Numbered from the stretch's first letter, positions 8,601 through 17,372 are shown. The stretch is 64,000 bases of DNA from Actinomycetota bacterium (GCA_018268465.1 JAFDWN010000048.1:18158-82157); one strand, 5' to 3'. Notes: a model not told the origin generated them from the sequence alone. Made by a program: numbers and translations.

Positions 8601-9211
8601 CGCGGTGCGGGACTCGACACCACCCTGCCGGAGTCGAACCGGCTGAGCGCCCCCGTCTTGGCCAGCCCTCTGACCACGAACCAGGACAGCACCCCGGCGA
8701 TCAGGGCGCCGGAGACGATCGCCGACACCGTGTAGATCGCGGCGAACGCCGCCGCCGAGCCCGGGTACCAGAGGATCAGGTCGTTGACGGCCAGCGCCAG
8801 CCCGGCGACCGCCCCGGCGAGCACCGCGACAGGCAGATTCCAGCGGCGGTAGAGGAACAGCGCGAAGACGAGTTCGGCGCCGAGGCCCTGTACCAGTCCC
8901 GACTCGATGGTGAGCACGCCCCATTGATTGCCGACGAGGGCCGATACCGTCGCGGCGACCAACTCGCCGTACAGCGCCGCGCCCGGTTTGCGGATCACCA
9001 GGGCCGTCAGGACACCGGCGAACAGCCAACCGCCGCCCGCCAGTGCCTGCAAACCGGGGAGCACCGCACCCAGCGGGGCGGTGATGGGATTGGAAGCGAC
9101 ATTCCAGAAGACGAAGACGAGGCCCGCCGCCACGGCGAGCACGCTTGCCACCACGATGTCGACGACCCGCCACCGCATGGCGGGTCTGGGGTCAGAGATC
9201 TGCTGGTCCAT
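8597..9211 (-). CDS. ykoE: ECF transporter S component, YkoE-like (thiamine/HMP uptake)
   Basis: A 204-aa, roughly six-helix membrane protein beginning MDQQISDPRPAMRWRVVDIV, with the NPITAPLGAVLPGLQALAGG and NQWGVLTIESGLVQGLGAEL segments of the YkoE family, the substrate-binding component for thiamine or its hydroxymethylpyrimidine precursor. ATG 9211 is preceded by AAGGA. The frame is open further upstream to 9382, but that part is riboswitch leader. It is first in an S-EcfA-EcfT operon under a TPP riboswitch, which independently supports the substrate class. Confidence 0.9.
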   Translation of the reverse strand: MDQQISDPRPAMRWRVVDIVVASVLAVAAGLVFVFWNVASNPITAPLGAVLPGLQALAGGGWLFAGVLTALVIRKPGAALYGELVAATVSALVGNQWGVLTIESGLVQGLGAELVFALFLYRRWNLPVAVLAGAVAGLALAVNDLILWYPGSAAAFAAIYTVSAIVSGALIAGVLSWFVVRGLAKTGALSRFDSGRVVSSPAPR

Positions 9212-9304
9212 GAGAATCCTTGGGTGTGATGCGGAAGATCCGTCGGGCGGATCGAGCGATGCGAGTGCGGGTGGCATGACGCCGCAGTGACAGCTGAGCG
9301 GGGA

Positions 9305-9356
9305 ACCGTCGCGTGGTCCCGGCACCCGACACGGCGACGGGCGCACACGCGACGGT
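9305..9356 (-). terminator. Putative expression-platform hairpin of the TPP riboswitch
   Basis: On the minus strand, downstream of the riboswitch and before ykoE, the 11-mer at 9346-9356 is fully complementary to the one at 9305-9315 (arms CACGCGACGGT / ACCGTCGCGTG) with a GC-rich loop that can pair further. It could be a terminator or an anti-terminator partner. No clear U-tract, so its role is inferred. Confidence 0.45.
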
Positions 9357-9397
9357 GCGATCAGATCGGTGGTACGTGGCAAACAGTGTTCACACGC

Positions 9398-9488
9398 ATC
9401 TCCCTACGCCGGCATTACCCGGTCAGGTTCCTACGGTCGACAGCCGTTCAGCCGTCCTCTCAGCGCACTCGGTGTGCACTCCCGTGTC
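9398..9488 (-). ncRNA. TPP (THI-box) riboswitch
   Basis: Read on the minus strand, the region gives CGGGAGTGCACACCGAGTGC, then GCTGAGAGGACGGCT, then AACCTGACCGGGTAATGCCGG and CGTAGGGAG. These are the conserved THI-box elements: closing stem GGGAG/(C)UCCC, CUGAGA, the ACCUGA..GGGUAAUGCC pyrophosphate helix and the terminal GCGUAGGGA. It lies 187 nt upstream of ykoE and should switch the ECF operon off when thiamine pyrophosphate is plentiful. Confidence 0.94.
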
Positions 9489-9527
9489 TTCTCCGTGTCT
9501 CAAGCTAGCGCAGGGGTGCTGACGGCG

Positions 9528-10118
9528 CTAGACCGGGTCGTGCTCGACGCTGGTGAAGGTCCAGGCCGTCGGTGTCGGTCCCGACCGCCCGTGCCCGGTT
9601 TCGCTGGCGACATAGTCGGCCGCCGAGCAGGGGGAGTGGCGGGCGATGTGGTCGTCTTCCTGCGCTGCCCAGCGCTCCCAGTGCGGGCGGTAGGTGTCGC
9701 CGTCGCGCTGCAGCGCGCGCCGCTTGCGAACGGCGTCGGGGGTTTCGACCCAGATGGCGAGATCGACCAGTGCCCGATGCGGGCGGGTCAACACCCCCAC
9801 GCCCTCCACGATCAGGCGTTGGCGGGGTGCGACGGTACGCCAGCCGTCGGCGGTGCCGGTGGCCCAATCCCACCGGCGCCACCGCCCGGGACTGCCACCG
9901 GCGCGCGGTTTCAGCAGCTCTGTTCCGACGTGCTCGACTGCCCACGCCAGACCGTCCCAGCCGGGGTAGATGTCATCGAGACGGACCACGGCGCTCGCCG
10001 CCCACCGCTCGTGCAGTTGATCTGCCAGCGAGGATTTACCCGCACCGGAACGGCCGTCGATCAACACCGTCGTCGCATCGGTGGCGGCCAGGCCGCGAGC
10101 AAGGTCGTCGAGGTTCAT
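9528..10118 (-). CDS. Uridine-kinase-like P-loop NTPase
   Basis: A 196-aa protein with Walker A at about residues 19-30 (IDGRSGAGKSSLADQL), a DDIYPGWDGL segment and LIVEGVGVL, as in the uridine kinase / phosphoribulokinase-like ATP-binding proteins common in actinobacteria. It probably phosphorylates a small molecule, but the substrate is not established. ATG 10118 has GGAG about 9 nt upstream; the open frame extending to 10997 is antisense to the next gene. It lies upstream of the riboswitch on the same strand without being part of its regulation. Confidence 0.75.
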   Translation of the reverse strand: MNLDDLARGLAATDATTVLIDGRSGAGKSSLADQLHERWAASAVVRLDDIYPGWDGLAWAVEHVGTELLKPRAGGSPGRWRRWDWATGTADGWRTVAPRQRLIVEGVGVLTRPHRALVDLAIWVETPDAVRKRRALQRDGDTYRPHWERWAAQEDDHIARHSPCSAADYVASETGHGRSGPTPTAWTFTSVEHDPV

Positions 10119-10250
10119 CAAGACAGCTCCAACATCTCGAGGTGTACCCGCCCCGATCAGGTGGCGTGGCGCTTCGCCGCCCACCACTATGACGGGCCCC
10201 GGCTGCGCACGTGACCGTGCACCTTCCCAGCCCGGGGTAGGGTCCGCGCC

Positions 10251-11360
10251 ATGAGCGACGCACGCCGGCGACGTCACGCCAAGGAGGCGCGACGCGATGC
10301 GCGGCGGCTGGAGGCGCGCGACCGCGAGGCGGCCGAGGACGCGCCGCTGCTCGAGGAGGTACGCCAGGCGCTCGACGGTGGGCATCCGCTGGGTCTGCTC
10401 GGCTTGGTCAGCATGCTCGTTCTGGCCGCCGCGCCGGACGACCCGATCATGGCCGCCACGCACCGGCGAACGGACGCGCCGCGGCTGGCCGACCTCGTCG
10501 CCGGATTCATCGACGTGCGGAGCCGGGAGACCACCGCCCTGCTGACGGTCCTGGCCGAACTGGTCGTCGATGACCACGACATACCGCGGCGGTGCCGGCA
10601 AGAAGTCGCCACGCGCAACGACCCGCTGCCGAGATGGCTGTCCGAACTGCCCCACTGCGAGGTCTACCGTGCCGCACGGATGACGCACGTCCTCGGTGAC
10701 ACCGACGACCTGCTGATCGCCGCGCGGCTGGCCGGCGGTGACCAATTGACTTGTGTGGTCTCGATCGACCACGACATCGTCTCGGACGTCAAAGACGCGT
10801 TCTTCGTGCCGGATTCGATCGATGCGGTGCTGGCCGTGGCGGTGGCGCAGAACAGCGACCCCGACACCCGTTTCGTGGAGATGGGTCGTGCCGACGCCCG
10901 GACTTGGGTTCACGATGCGATGGCGCAGTCGCCGATTCCCCGCGCGTCGGACTCCTGGCCGAGCTGCCGGGCATTGGTACGGTGGCTGATCCGGCACCTA
11001 CCGGACGGAGGCGAGGGCTACCGACGCCCTGACTGGGATTCGCGGCAGCTGTCCGAGTTCCTCGGGACGTTTTTCGCCTCCCCGCAGGGAGCGCCGTTCG
11101 ACAGGCGCGCTTGTCGGGACCTGCTGTCGGCGCTGGTGCGGACCGGCACGGGTGACCCGGTGCGGTGGAGCGCCACACGTATCGGTGCGATACTCGGCGC
11201 ATCGGCGCCGTCCGGGACCGGCATTGCGCAGGAGCGCGCGGTCGAAGCGCCGGAGTTGCTACGCGCATACGTGCCGTTCGCCCACGCGCACAGTGGTATT
11301 CGCGACGATCTGACCGCAGAGGCGCTTGCGGTGATCGACGAGATCCAGCGTGGAGGCTGA
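10251..11360 (+). CDS. Conserved hypothetical protein
   Basis: A 369-aa soluble protein I do not recognise. The N-terminus is strongly basic and helical (RRRRHAKEARRDARRLEARD), followed by a largely alpha-helical acidic body without signal peptide or membrane segment. A TAGGGT -10 box (10238-10243) sits 7 nt before the ATG, so it is probably a leaderless gene, which supports it being real. It is divergent from the P-loop kinase. Codon use resembles its neighbours. Confidence 0.7.
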   Translation: MSDARRRRHAKEARRDARRLEARDREAAEDAPLLEEVRQALDGGHPLGLLGLVSMLVLAAAPDDPIMAATHRRTDAPRLADLVAGFIDVRSRETTALLTVLAELVVDDHDIPRRCRQEVATRNDPLPRWLSELPHCEVYRAARMTHVLGDTDDLLIAARLAGGDQLTCVVSIDHDIVSDVKDAFFVPDSIDAVLAVAVAQNSDPDTRFVEMGRADARTWVHDAMAQSPIPRASDSWPSCRALVRWLIRHLPDGGEGYRRPDWDSRQLSEFLGTFFASPQGAPFDRRACRDLLSALVRTGTGDPVRWSATRIGAILGASAPSGTGIAQERAVEAPELLRAYVPFAHAHSGIRDDLTAEALAVIDEIQRGG

Positions 11361-11406
11361 GCCGATGATCGCCGACTCGCCGCACCGGGCGGTCCCGGTC
11401 CGAGCT

Positions 11407-11424
11407 CCCCGCGCATCCGCGGGG
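11407..11424. terminator. GC-rich hairpin downstream of hypothetical gene
   Basis: CCCCGCG and CGCGGGG pair across a short loop about 45 nt after the stop at 11360. The rest of the 11361-11621 gap has no credible gene. Confidence 0.35.
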
Positions 11425-11621
11425 ACGGCGGACTGCTGCCCGCCGCGGATCTGCGCACGGGCGCGGCAGCGCGCGATCAGGCGATCGCCATCGCGCAGGC
11501 GTGACGAAGGTGCGAATCGGGCGTGCCATCACGCTACGGTGAGTCGTCAGCGCATGGCGTTCGCCGGGGTTCGCCGTGCCTGCGTTGCTTGGGCCTGCCG
11601 CACCGGAGCTGAGGACACCTG

Positions 11622-12845
11622 ATGGCCATCACCGATATCCCGATGTACGCCCACCTGAGCAAGGAGGACATCGACGCGCTCGGCGCCGAACTCGATTCGA
11701 TCCGGCGGGAGATCGAGGCGTCCCGCGGTGCGCGTGATGCCGCCTACATCCGCAGGACGATCCGCTGCCAGCGGGCACTCGACATCGTCGCGAGGCTGCT
11801 GATCTTCTCCGACAGACCCGGCTGCCGGGTGGCGGGAACGGCGTCGTTGGCGCTGGCCAAGAGCATCGAGAATATGGAACTCGGCCACAACATCGTTCAC
11901 GGCCAATGGGATTGGATGAACGATCCCGAGATCCACTCGACCACCTGGGAGTGGGACATGGCCGGGTTGATGTCGCAATGGCGTTATTCGCACAACTACA
12001 CCCACCACGTGTTCACCAACGTCCTCGACACCGACGACGACCTCGGATTCGGCATCATGCGGGTGACCCGGGACGAACCCTGGCGGCCGCGGCACCTCGC
12101 ACAGCCGCTGCGCAACCTGTTGCTCGCGGTGATCTTCGAATGGGGTATCGCCCTGCACGGCCTGCATTCCGCCCATGAACGCGCAACGTCCCCGGAGGAG
12201 CGGGCCGTCCAGTCCCAGGTCTTCCGCGCCAAGATCGCGCGCCAGGTCGTCAAGGATTACGTGCTCATCCCGGCACTGGGCGGGCGGCGGTGGCGTCGGG
12301 TGCTGGCCGCGAACGCGCTGGCCAACCTGTTGCGCAACCTGTGGGCCTACGTCGTCATCTTCTGCGGGCACTTTCCCGACGGGGCCGAGAAGTTCACGGT
12401 CGACGCCATGGAGCGGGAAACCAAGTCCGAGTGGTACCTGCGGCAGATGCTCGGGACGGCGAACTTCGACGCCGGCCCCGTGTTGGCGTTCACCAGCGGA
12501 AATCTGTGCTACCAGATCGAACACCATCTGTTCCCGGACCTGCCCAGCAATCGCTATCCCGAGATCGCTCAGCGCGTGCGCGCGCTCTGCGACAAGTACG
12601 ACCTGCCCTACACCACCGGCCCGTTCCTGCGCCAGTTCCTGCTGACCCAGCGCACCATCCTCAAGTTGGCGCTGCCCGACAGATTCCTGACCGCGACCGT
12701 CGACGATGCGCCCGAGACCGCCTCGGAGCGACGGTTCCGATTTGTGGAAACCTGTCCGCCCGAGCCCGGGGAAGATCCCCGGCCGGGTCTGCGGACGGCG
12801 TTGCGCCGGCTGGGTGAATGGCGAAAGGCCCCGGTCGTCGGCTGA
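11622..12845 (+). CDS. Membrane fatty acid desaturase (DesA3/linoleoyl-CoA desaturase-like)
   Basis: A 407-aa di-iron desaturase with the three histidine boxes in order: GHNIVHG (about residue 90), HNYTHH (about 125) and QIEHHLFPDLP (about 305), separated by hydrophobic stretches. Such enzymes introduce a cis double bond into acyl-CoA or phospholipid acyl chains at the membrane. The length agrees with mycobacterial DesA3-type desaturases. The ATG follows GAGGACACCTG. No ferredoxin-reductase partner gene is adjacent. Confidence 0.9.
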   Translation: MAITDIPMYAHLSKEDIDALGAELDSIRREIEASRGARDAAYIRRTIRCQRALDIVARLLIFSDRPGCRVAGTASLALAKSIENMELGHNIVHGQWDWMNDPEIHSTTWEWDMAGLMSQWRYSHNYTHHVFTNVLDTDDDLGFGIMRVTRDEPWRPRHLAQPLRNLLLAVIFEWGIALHGLHSAHERATSPEERAVQSQVFRAKIARQVVKDYVLIPALGGRRWRRVLAANALANLLRNLWAYVVIFCGHFPDGAEKFTVDAMERETKSEWYLRQMLGTANFDAGPVLAFTSGNLCYQIEHHLFPDLPSNRYPEIAQRVRALCDKYDLPYTTGPFLRQFLLTQRTILKLALPDRFLTATVDDAPETASERRFRFVETCPPEPGEDPRPGLRTALRRLGEWRKAPVVG

Positions 12846-12855
12846 CGGGACAGGG

Positions 12856-13734
12856 CTAACGCGGTTCCCGCAGCCGCACCATTCGAGTGGTCGAACTCTC
12901 GTCGAGTTCCACCACGTCGGAGCGCGACCGCAGAAAGTCGCTGAAAGACCGGAATCCCAGCGACTTTTCGCTGAACGACGGATCCATGCGCTTCATCTGG
13001 GCTTTGACCGTCGAATTGTGCAGCCAGTCGACATCGTCCTTTTCCAGGCCGATCCGCAGGGCGCGGGTGAGCAGTGCGGTCGCGGCATCCTGCGGGTCGG
13101 GCGGCTCGGCCTCGTCGGCGGCGGTGGTGCGCCGCGCACGGCGTTTGGGTGGCGTCGGCTCGCTCTTCTCGGCGGCGGGCTCGTATACGGGCACTCCGGG
13201 CAGCGCGTCGTAGGTGACGAACTCGTCGCAGGCCGATGCCAGCGAACGGCTCGACGAACCTGCCACACCGATGCCCACCACATACCGGCCGAGGCGTTTG
13301 CAGCGCTGGGCCAGTGCGATGTAGTCGGAATCTCCGCCGACGATCACCACGTGCGTGAGGTCGGGTAGCCGGAACATGTCCTCGACGGCATCGACGGCCA
13401 GCCTGATGTCCGCGCCGTTCTTGCCGTACGCCGCGGCGGGGAACAGCTGCACCAGATCGATCGCCCGTGCCACCAGTTGACCGCGGTAGCTGGCATTGAC
13501 GTCGGCCGACCAGTCCGCGTAGGCGCGGGTGAGCACCAGCGTGCCGTACGACGACGCGAAGTCGACGACGGCGCCGACGTCGACGGTCGCGCGCTGCAGC
13601 CGGTCCGGGAACTCGTCACCGGCTTTGGTTCTGTCACGCTGGAAGGAATTGCGGCCGTTCACCTGGTCGTAGCGCGAGATCACGATGTTGTCGAAGTCGA
13701 AATACACCGCGACGCGCGTGGCCGGTTCGGTCAT
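12856..13734 (-). CDS. NYN-domain (PIN-like) putative ribonuclease
   Basis: A 292-aa protein. The N-terminal half is a NYN/LabA (DUF88) domain with acidic catalytic-type residues in VAVYFDFDNIVIS, KNGADIRLAVDAVEDM and VIVGGDSDYIALAQRC. A Lys/Arg-Pro-rich linker then leads to a C-terminal OST-HTH/LOTUS-like RNA-binding region. It is probably a soluble RNA-processing nuclease; the target is unknown. I use ATG 13734 (MTEPATR) rather than the open frame start at 13788, because homologous proteins start close to the first beta-strand. Confidence 0.8.
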   Translation of the reverse strand: MTEPATRVAVYFDFDNIVISRYDQVNGRNSFQRDRTKAGDEFPDRLQRATVDVGAVVDFASSYGTLVLTRAYADWSADVNASYRGQLVARAIDLVQLFPAAAYGKNGADIRLAVDAVEDMFRLPDLTHVVIVGGDSDYIALAQRCKRLGRYVVGIGVAGSSSRSLASACDEFVTYDALPGVPVYEPAAEKSEPTPPKRRARRTTAADEAEPPDPQDAATALLTRALRIGLEKDDVDWLHNSTVKAQMKRMDPSFSEKSLGFRSFSDFLRSRSDVVELDESSTTRMVRLREPR

Positions 13735-13873
13735 GGGTTCAGTCTGGCGTATGAGCTCCCCGGCAGGCCGGAATGCGGCCGTTTCCACCCGCGGAACGTC
13801 CCCCGGTGACTGCTGTTGTCGGACATTCGATGCAACACAAGATATTTCGATTCCAGCGCGGCGGCGTCGCAGC

Positions 13874-14308
13874 TCAGTCCGCGGGTGGGAACAGGCGTGC
13901 GAACTCCTCGGGCAGCGGCCTGGCCCGGCGGGTGGTCGAATCCACCGTCACAAGGGTCGCGACCCCGTCGACGGCGACGGTGCCGTCGGCACGTTCGATG
14001 CGCTGGGCCAGCGCGAAGCTGGTGCGACCACAACGTGCGGGTCCGGTGACGATCCGCAGCTGGTCGCCCTGATGGCACGGCTGGCGATAGTTGACGTCGA
14101 GATTCACCACGACGGTGATCGTGCCCAGTTCCTCCAGACGCTGGTAGTCGAAACCGTGGCTCTCGTACCACTCCTCACGGCCCCACTCCAGATACTCGAC
14201 GAACTTGGCGTTGTTCACGTGACCGTTCACGTCGATCTCGGTACTGCGCACCACGGTCTCCACGACCGCTTCGCCGGTCTGCGCTGTCATGTTCTCCACG
14301 GTGGACAT
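13874..14308 (-). CDS. Acyl-CoA thioesterase, hotdog fold
   Basis: A 144-aa single hotdog-fold protein with the 4-hydroxybenzoyl-CoA thioesterase/YbgC-like signature TEIDVNGHVNNAKFVEYLEWGR. It hydrolyses an acyl-CoA of unknown chain. A start at GTG/ATG 14308 (MSTVENMTAQTG) and an internal Met at residue 7 are both possible. It is transcribed with DUF2237 and dodecin on the minus strand, but with gaps. Confidence 0.85.
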   Translation of the reverse strand: MSTVENMTAQTGEAVVETVVRSTEIDVNGHVNNAKFVEYLEWGREEWYESHGFDYQRLEELGTITVVVNLDVNYRQPCHQGDQLRIVTGPARCGRTSFALAQRIERADGTVAVDGVATLVTVDSTTRRARPLPEEFARLFPPAD

Positions 14309-14371
14309 GCTCTCAGTGCGACCGTCGATGCGGAAGGCGCTTGGCGGGAACTCGATGCAACCCCGGCGAGC

Positions 14372-14758
14372 TCACAGGTCGGCGAGGTCGTCGGGCACGT
14401 CGACGGCATGCTCACGCAGAACGGCCAGCGCCACCACATCGAGGGCGCGTTCGTGCGTACAGGCGAGTACCACCGGTGCGGCACATCCGTCTCGATGCGC
14501 CAGCAGCCAGTTCGCGGCCGTGACGCACCAGCGGTCGCCGGGCACCAGACCGGGGAAGCGGTACGCGGGTGCCGGTGTCGACAGATCGTTGCCGATGGAG
14601 CGCTGGTGCTCCAGGAACTCCGCGGTGACGACCGCGCAGATGGTGTGGCTGCCGAGGTCCTCGGGTCCTGTCGAACAGCAGCCGTCGCGGTAGAAGCCGG
14701 TCACCGGATCGGTGCCGCATTCTTCCAGCGGGCCGCCCAGCACGTTGCGGTCTGGCAT
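14372..14758 (-). CDS. DUF2237 family protein
   Basis: A 128-aa soluble protein starting MPDRNVLGGPLEECGTDPVT with the DUF2237 core FYRDGCCSTGPEDLGSHTIC and GDRWCVTAANWLLAHRDGCA. Several conserved cysteines suggest metal or redox chemistry, but no function is known. The ATG at 14758 lies 6-7 nt after a GATACT -10-like box on the minus strand, so it may be leaderless; the longer frame to 15169 is not needed. Confidence 0.85.
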   Translation of the reverse strand: MPDRNVLGGPLEECGTDPVTGFYRDGCCSTGPEDLGSHTICAVVTAEFLEHQRSIGNDLSTPAPAYRFPGLVPGDRWCVTAANWLLAHRDGCAAPVVLACTHERALDVVALAVLREHAVDVPDDLADL

Positions 14759-14856
14759 CGGACCAGTATCCCCCACACATGCCGACTGGTGGACGGTGCG
14801 GGCGCGAAGTCGTTGCGCCACAGGGGTGATCACCGGCGCGGCCGGTGTTCGGGACC

Positions 14857-15075
14857 TCAGCCGCGCGTTTCCTCCAGCCGGAAGCCCACCCGCAGCGTGA
14901 CCTGGAAGTGTGCGACGGCGCCGTCGACCAGGTGTCCGCGCACCGACTGGACCTCGAACCAGTCCAGCCCGCGCATCGTCTCCGATGCCCGCGCGATGGC
15001 GTTGCGGATCGCCGCGTCGGAACTCTCCGCGGAAGTGCCGACGATTTCGATGACGCGATAGGTGTGGTCGCTCAT
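14857..15075 (-). CDS. Dodecin, flavin-storage protein
   Basis: A 72-aa protein (MSDHTYRVIEIVGTSAESSD, then AIRNAIARASETMRGLDWFE and QSVRGHLVDG) of the dodecin family. These form hollow dodecamers that store or buffer riboflavin/FMN/FAD; Trp in GLDWFEV is the flavin-stacking residue. The length matches known dodecins. It is divergent from the sulfatase gene; the regulatory palindrome at 15231 lies 155 nt upstream of it. Confidence 0.92.
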   Translation of the reverse strand: MSDHTYRVIEIVGTSAESSDAAIRNAIARASETMRGLDWFEVQSVRGHLVDGAVAHFQVTLRVGFRLEETRG

Positions 15076-15230
15076 GGGGCAAGTTTGCTCCCGGGGCGAA
15101 GCCGAGATTGGGGTTTTGGCCCGCTTGGCCCGCAGCCGCGTGACACAGCTCGAATCTCGGCGCCGGCACGGGCGATCTCGCCGCATCTCTGGACAGGAGG
15201 TGTTGGATGCGTCACACTGGTAGATGAATC

Positions 15231-15243
15231 GCATACTGTATGC
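15231..15243. promoter_or_regulatory. GntR-type palindrome, perfect copy (sulfatase promoter)
   Basis: GCATACTGTATGC matches the island consensus GCATAC-N-GTATGC at every position. It ends 32 nt before the sulfatase GTG. The embedded TACTGT fits a TANNNT -10 box, so binding would block RNA polymerase. Confidence 0.85.
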
Positions 15244-15275
15244 AGTCGCCTGAAACGCGACCGGGAGGAGCGACG

Positions 15276-16622
15276 GTGTCGAACCGGCGAGACAATGTAC
15301 TGATCGTGCACTGCCACGACATGGGGCGGTTCCTGGGCGCCTACGGGCCCAACGGTGTGCGGAGTCCGCGGCTGGACGAGCTGGCGGCCGAAGGCATCCT
15401 GTTCACCCGCGCCCATGCGACCGCACCGCTGTGCTCGCCCGCTCTCGGGTCGCTGTACACGGGGCGCTACCCCCACAGCAACGGTTTGATCAACCTCGTC
15501 CACCAGGGCTGGGAGTACCGGACAGGGGTCCGCACCCTGCCGCGGATCATGTCCGACGCCGGCTGGTACTCGGCACTCTTCGGAATGCAGCACGAAACCG
15601 CGCTGCCGTCGCGCCTGGGCTTCTACGAATTCGACGTGTCGAACGCCTACTGCGAGTACGTGGTGGGCCAGGCCACCGACTGGATTCGCACTCGGGCCAA
15701 GGCCAGCGAGCCGTTCCTGATGACGGCGGGTCTCTTCGAGGCGCACCGGCCCTACCCGCGCGAGCGCTACCAGCCCGCCGACCTCGACGACGTGGTGGTA
15801 CCCGAGTACCTGCCCGACACCGAAGCGGTTCGCCGCGACATGGCCGATTTCTACGGTGCGATCGCCAGCGCCGACGCCGCCGTCGGCCAGCTGCTCGACG
15901 TACTCGCCGACACCGGACTGGACGCCAGCACCTGGGTGGTCTTCATGACCGATCACGGTCCGGCCTTCCCGCGGGCGATGTCGACGCTCTACGACGCCGG
16001 CACGGGCATCGCCCTGATCGTGCGCCCGCCGCGCCGGTCGGGCGTCGCGCCCCGCGTGTACGACGAGCTGTTCAGCGGCGTGGACCTGCTGCCCACCCTG
16101 CTCAGCCTGGTCGGCATCACCGTGCCCGCCGATGTCGAGGGACTCTCGCACGCCCACAACCTGCTGGCCGAGTCCGGCGCGGTGGCGACGGTGCGTGATC
16201 ACGTCATCTCGGCGAAAACCCATCACGATTCGTGTGACCGCCTGCGCGCCGTGCGCACCAAGGAGTACTCCTACATCGAGGATTACGAGCACCGGCCGTC
16301 GCCGGCGTCGTCCTGGCAGGTCAACCACGATTCGCCGGTGAAGGTGTTCGTCCCCGACATCACCGCCCTGCAGCCGCGCCGCGAGCTCTACGACCTGGTC
16401 AACGATCCGCACGAAATGCGCAATCTCCTTGTCGGACAGCCGAACGACGATGTGCGTGCCGTGGCAGACCGCCTGGCGGCAACCCTGCGCGCGTGGCGTC
16501 CGAACCCCAATGACACCACCCCGTCCGAGCAGGTCGGCGCGCAGGTGACCGAACAGTATGCGGGTTTCTACTGGCAGATGTTCAACGCCGGCCGGGGGAG
16601 TGCCGCGCGCGCCCGCCGCTGA
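15276..16622 (+). CDS. Sulfatase-family hydrolase with non-canonical FGly motif
   Basis: A 448-aa alkaline-phosphatase-superfamily protein similar in layout to heparan N-sulfatase (SGSH). It has an N-terminal metal site region VLIVHCHDMG, nucleophile segment APLCSPALGSLYTGRYPHSN and later FMTDHGPAFPR. The nucleophile motif normally reads CxPxR, where Cys becomes formylglycine. Here it is C53-S-P-A-L57, so the Arg needed for FGly formation is Leu, and the first metal Asp is replaced by His. It may therefore act as a phosphohydrolase or be inactive. GTG 15276 follows GGGAGGAG; an upstream ATG at 15240 lies in the operator. The perfect GntR palindrome puts it in the oxalate regulon. Confidence 0.8.
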   Translation: MSNRRDNVLIVHCHDMGRFLGAYGPNGVRSPRLDELAAEGILFTRAHATAPLCSPALGSLYTGRYPHSNGLINLVHQGWEYRTGVRTLPRIMSDAGWYSALFGMQHETALPSRLGFYEFDVSNAYCEYVVGQATDWIRTRAKASEPFLMTAGLFEAHRPYPRERYQPADLDDVVVPEYLPDTEAVRRDMADFYGAIASADAAVGQLLDVLADTGLDASTWVVFMTDHGPAFPRAMSTLYDAGTGIALIVRPPRRSGVAPRVYDELFSGVDLLPTLLSLVGITVPADVEGLSHAHNLLAESGAVATVRDHVISAKTHHDSCDRLRAVRTKEYSYIEDYEHRPSPASSWQVNHDSPVKVFVPDITALQPRRELYDLVNDPHEMRNLLVGQPNDDVRAVADRLAATLRAWRPNPNDTTPSEQVGAQVTEQYAGFYWQMFNAGRGSAARARR

Positions 16623-16853
16623 GGACGTGCCCGGCGCCTCCGAGTAGCGGGCTACCTGCCGACCCCGGCCGAATCCGCGCACGTACACATCGAATCGTCG
16701 CGGCGACAACGGTTCCCGCCCTCGCCACCCCGCCGATGACGTCGCGCCGCCGCCAATCGGGTAGCGCCCTACGCTAGGCCGCGACCCCGCCGTGCGGCGA
16801 CGATAATCGGGTGGGGCGTATCCAGGTTCGTGCCCCGCGATCGGGGGACGACG
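16623..16853. other. Intergenic region without recognised feature
   Basis: 231 bp between the sulfatase and the small membrane-anchored protein. I see no gene, no copy of the island palindromes and no strong hairpin. Confidence 0.6.
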
Positions 16854-17372
16854 ATGGACGAATCTGCAGCGCGGACCGGCATTCCGAAAGAAGCATGGGC
16901 GGCCATCGGCGTCATCGGGGCCGCAGCGGTCACCGGCGCGGTGTCGCTTGTCGTCAATCTCGGTCATGCCGCAGGCGATACACCAGCCGCGCCGGCGCCG
17001 ATGGCGGCCAGCGAGACGGCGGCGCCGCCGCCGAGCCCCGTCGCCGTGATCATGGGCAGCTGGCGCGGGGTCGCCGAGACCGGCGAGGGCCGCGCCCTCG
17101 ACATCTCCCTGGACATCGACCGTGCATGCGAGGTCGGCGAACTCTGCGGAGCGATCGGGATTTCCACCGTGCCCTGCTACGGTCAGGTCTTCCTCGACGC
17201 CGACGAAGGCGGTGAGCTCGCGTTCCGGGTCGCCAACTTCGACGATCGAAGCGACCGCACCTGTCAGGAGGGCGGCGGGGAATTGTTCAGGCTGCGGCCC
17301 GACGGGAAACTGGCCTACCGGACGACCTACGAGCCGACCGTCACCGGTGTCCTGGAGAAGACCCGCCCGTGA
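16854..17372 (+). CDS. Membrane-anchored secreted hypothetical protein
   Basis: A 172-aa protein with a single N-terminal hydrophobic segment at about residues 13-32 (AAIGVIGAAAVTGAVSLVVN), a Pro/Ala-rich linker and a roughly 110-residue extracytoplasmic domain containing four cysteines. The domain reads as beta-rich (MGSWRGVAETGEGRALDISL), similar in style to extracellular domains of actinobacterial kinases, but I cannot name the family. ATG 16854 follows GGGGGACG. It is convergent with the CMD-family gene. Confidence 0.65.
   Translation: MDESAARTGIPKEAWAAIGVIGAAAVTGAVSLVVNLGHAAGDTPAAPAPMAASETAAPPPSPVAVIMGSWRGVAETGEGRALDISLDIDRACEVGELCGAIGISTVPCYGQVFLDADEGGELAFRVANFDDRSDRTCQEGGGELFRLRPDGKLAYRTTYEPTVTGVLEKTRP

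Noticed and set aside
8601-9173. Apparent N-terminal extension of EcfA
   Set aside because: It is read out of frame through the well-supported S-component gene; ATG 8600 with ATGA overlap explains the operon.
10119-10997. Apparent N-terminal extension of the P-loop kinase
   Set aside because: Antisense to the leaderless gene at 10251 and unrelated to the kinase fold, which begins at 10118.
11350-11622. Frame of 90 codons between the hypothetical protein and the desaturase
   Set aside because: Overlaps the upstream stop and the desaturase ribosome site and crosses a hairpin; composition is not gene-like.
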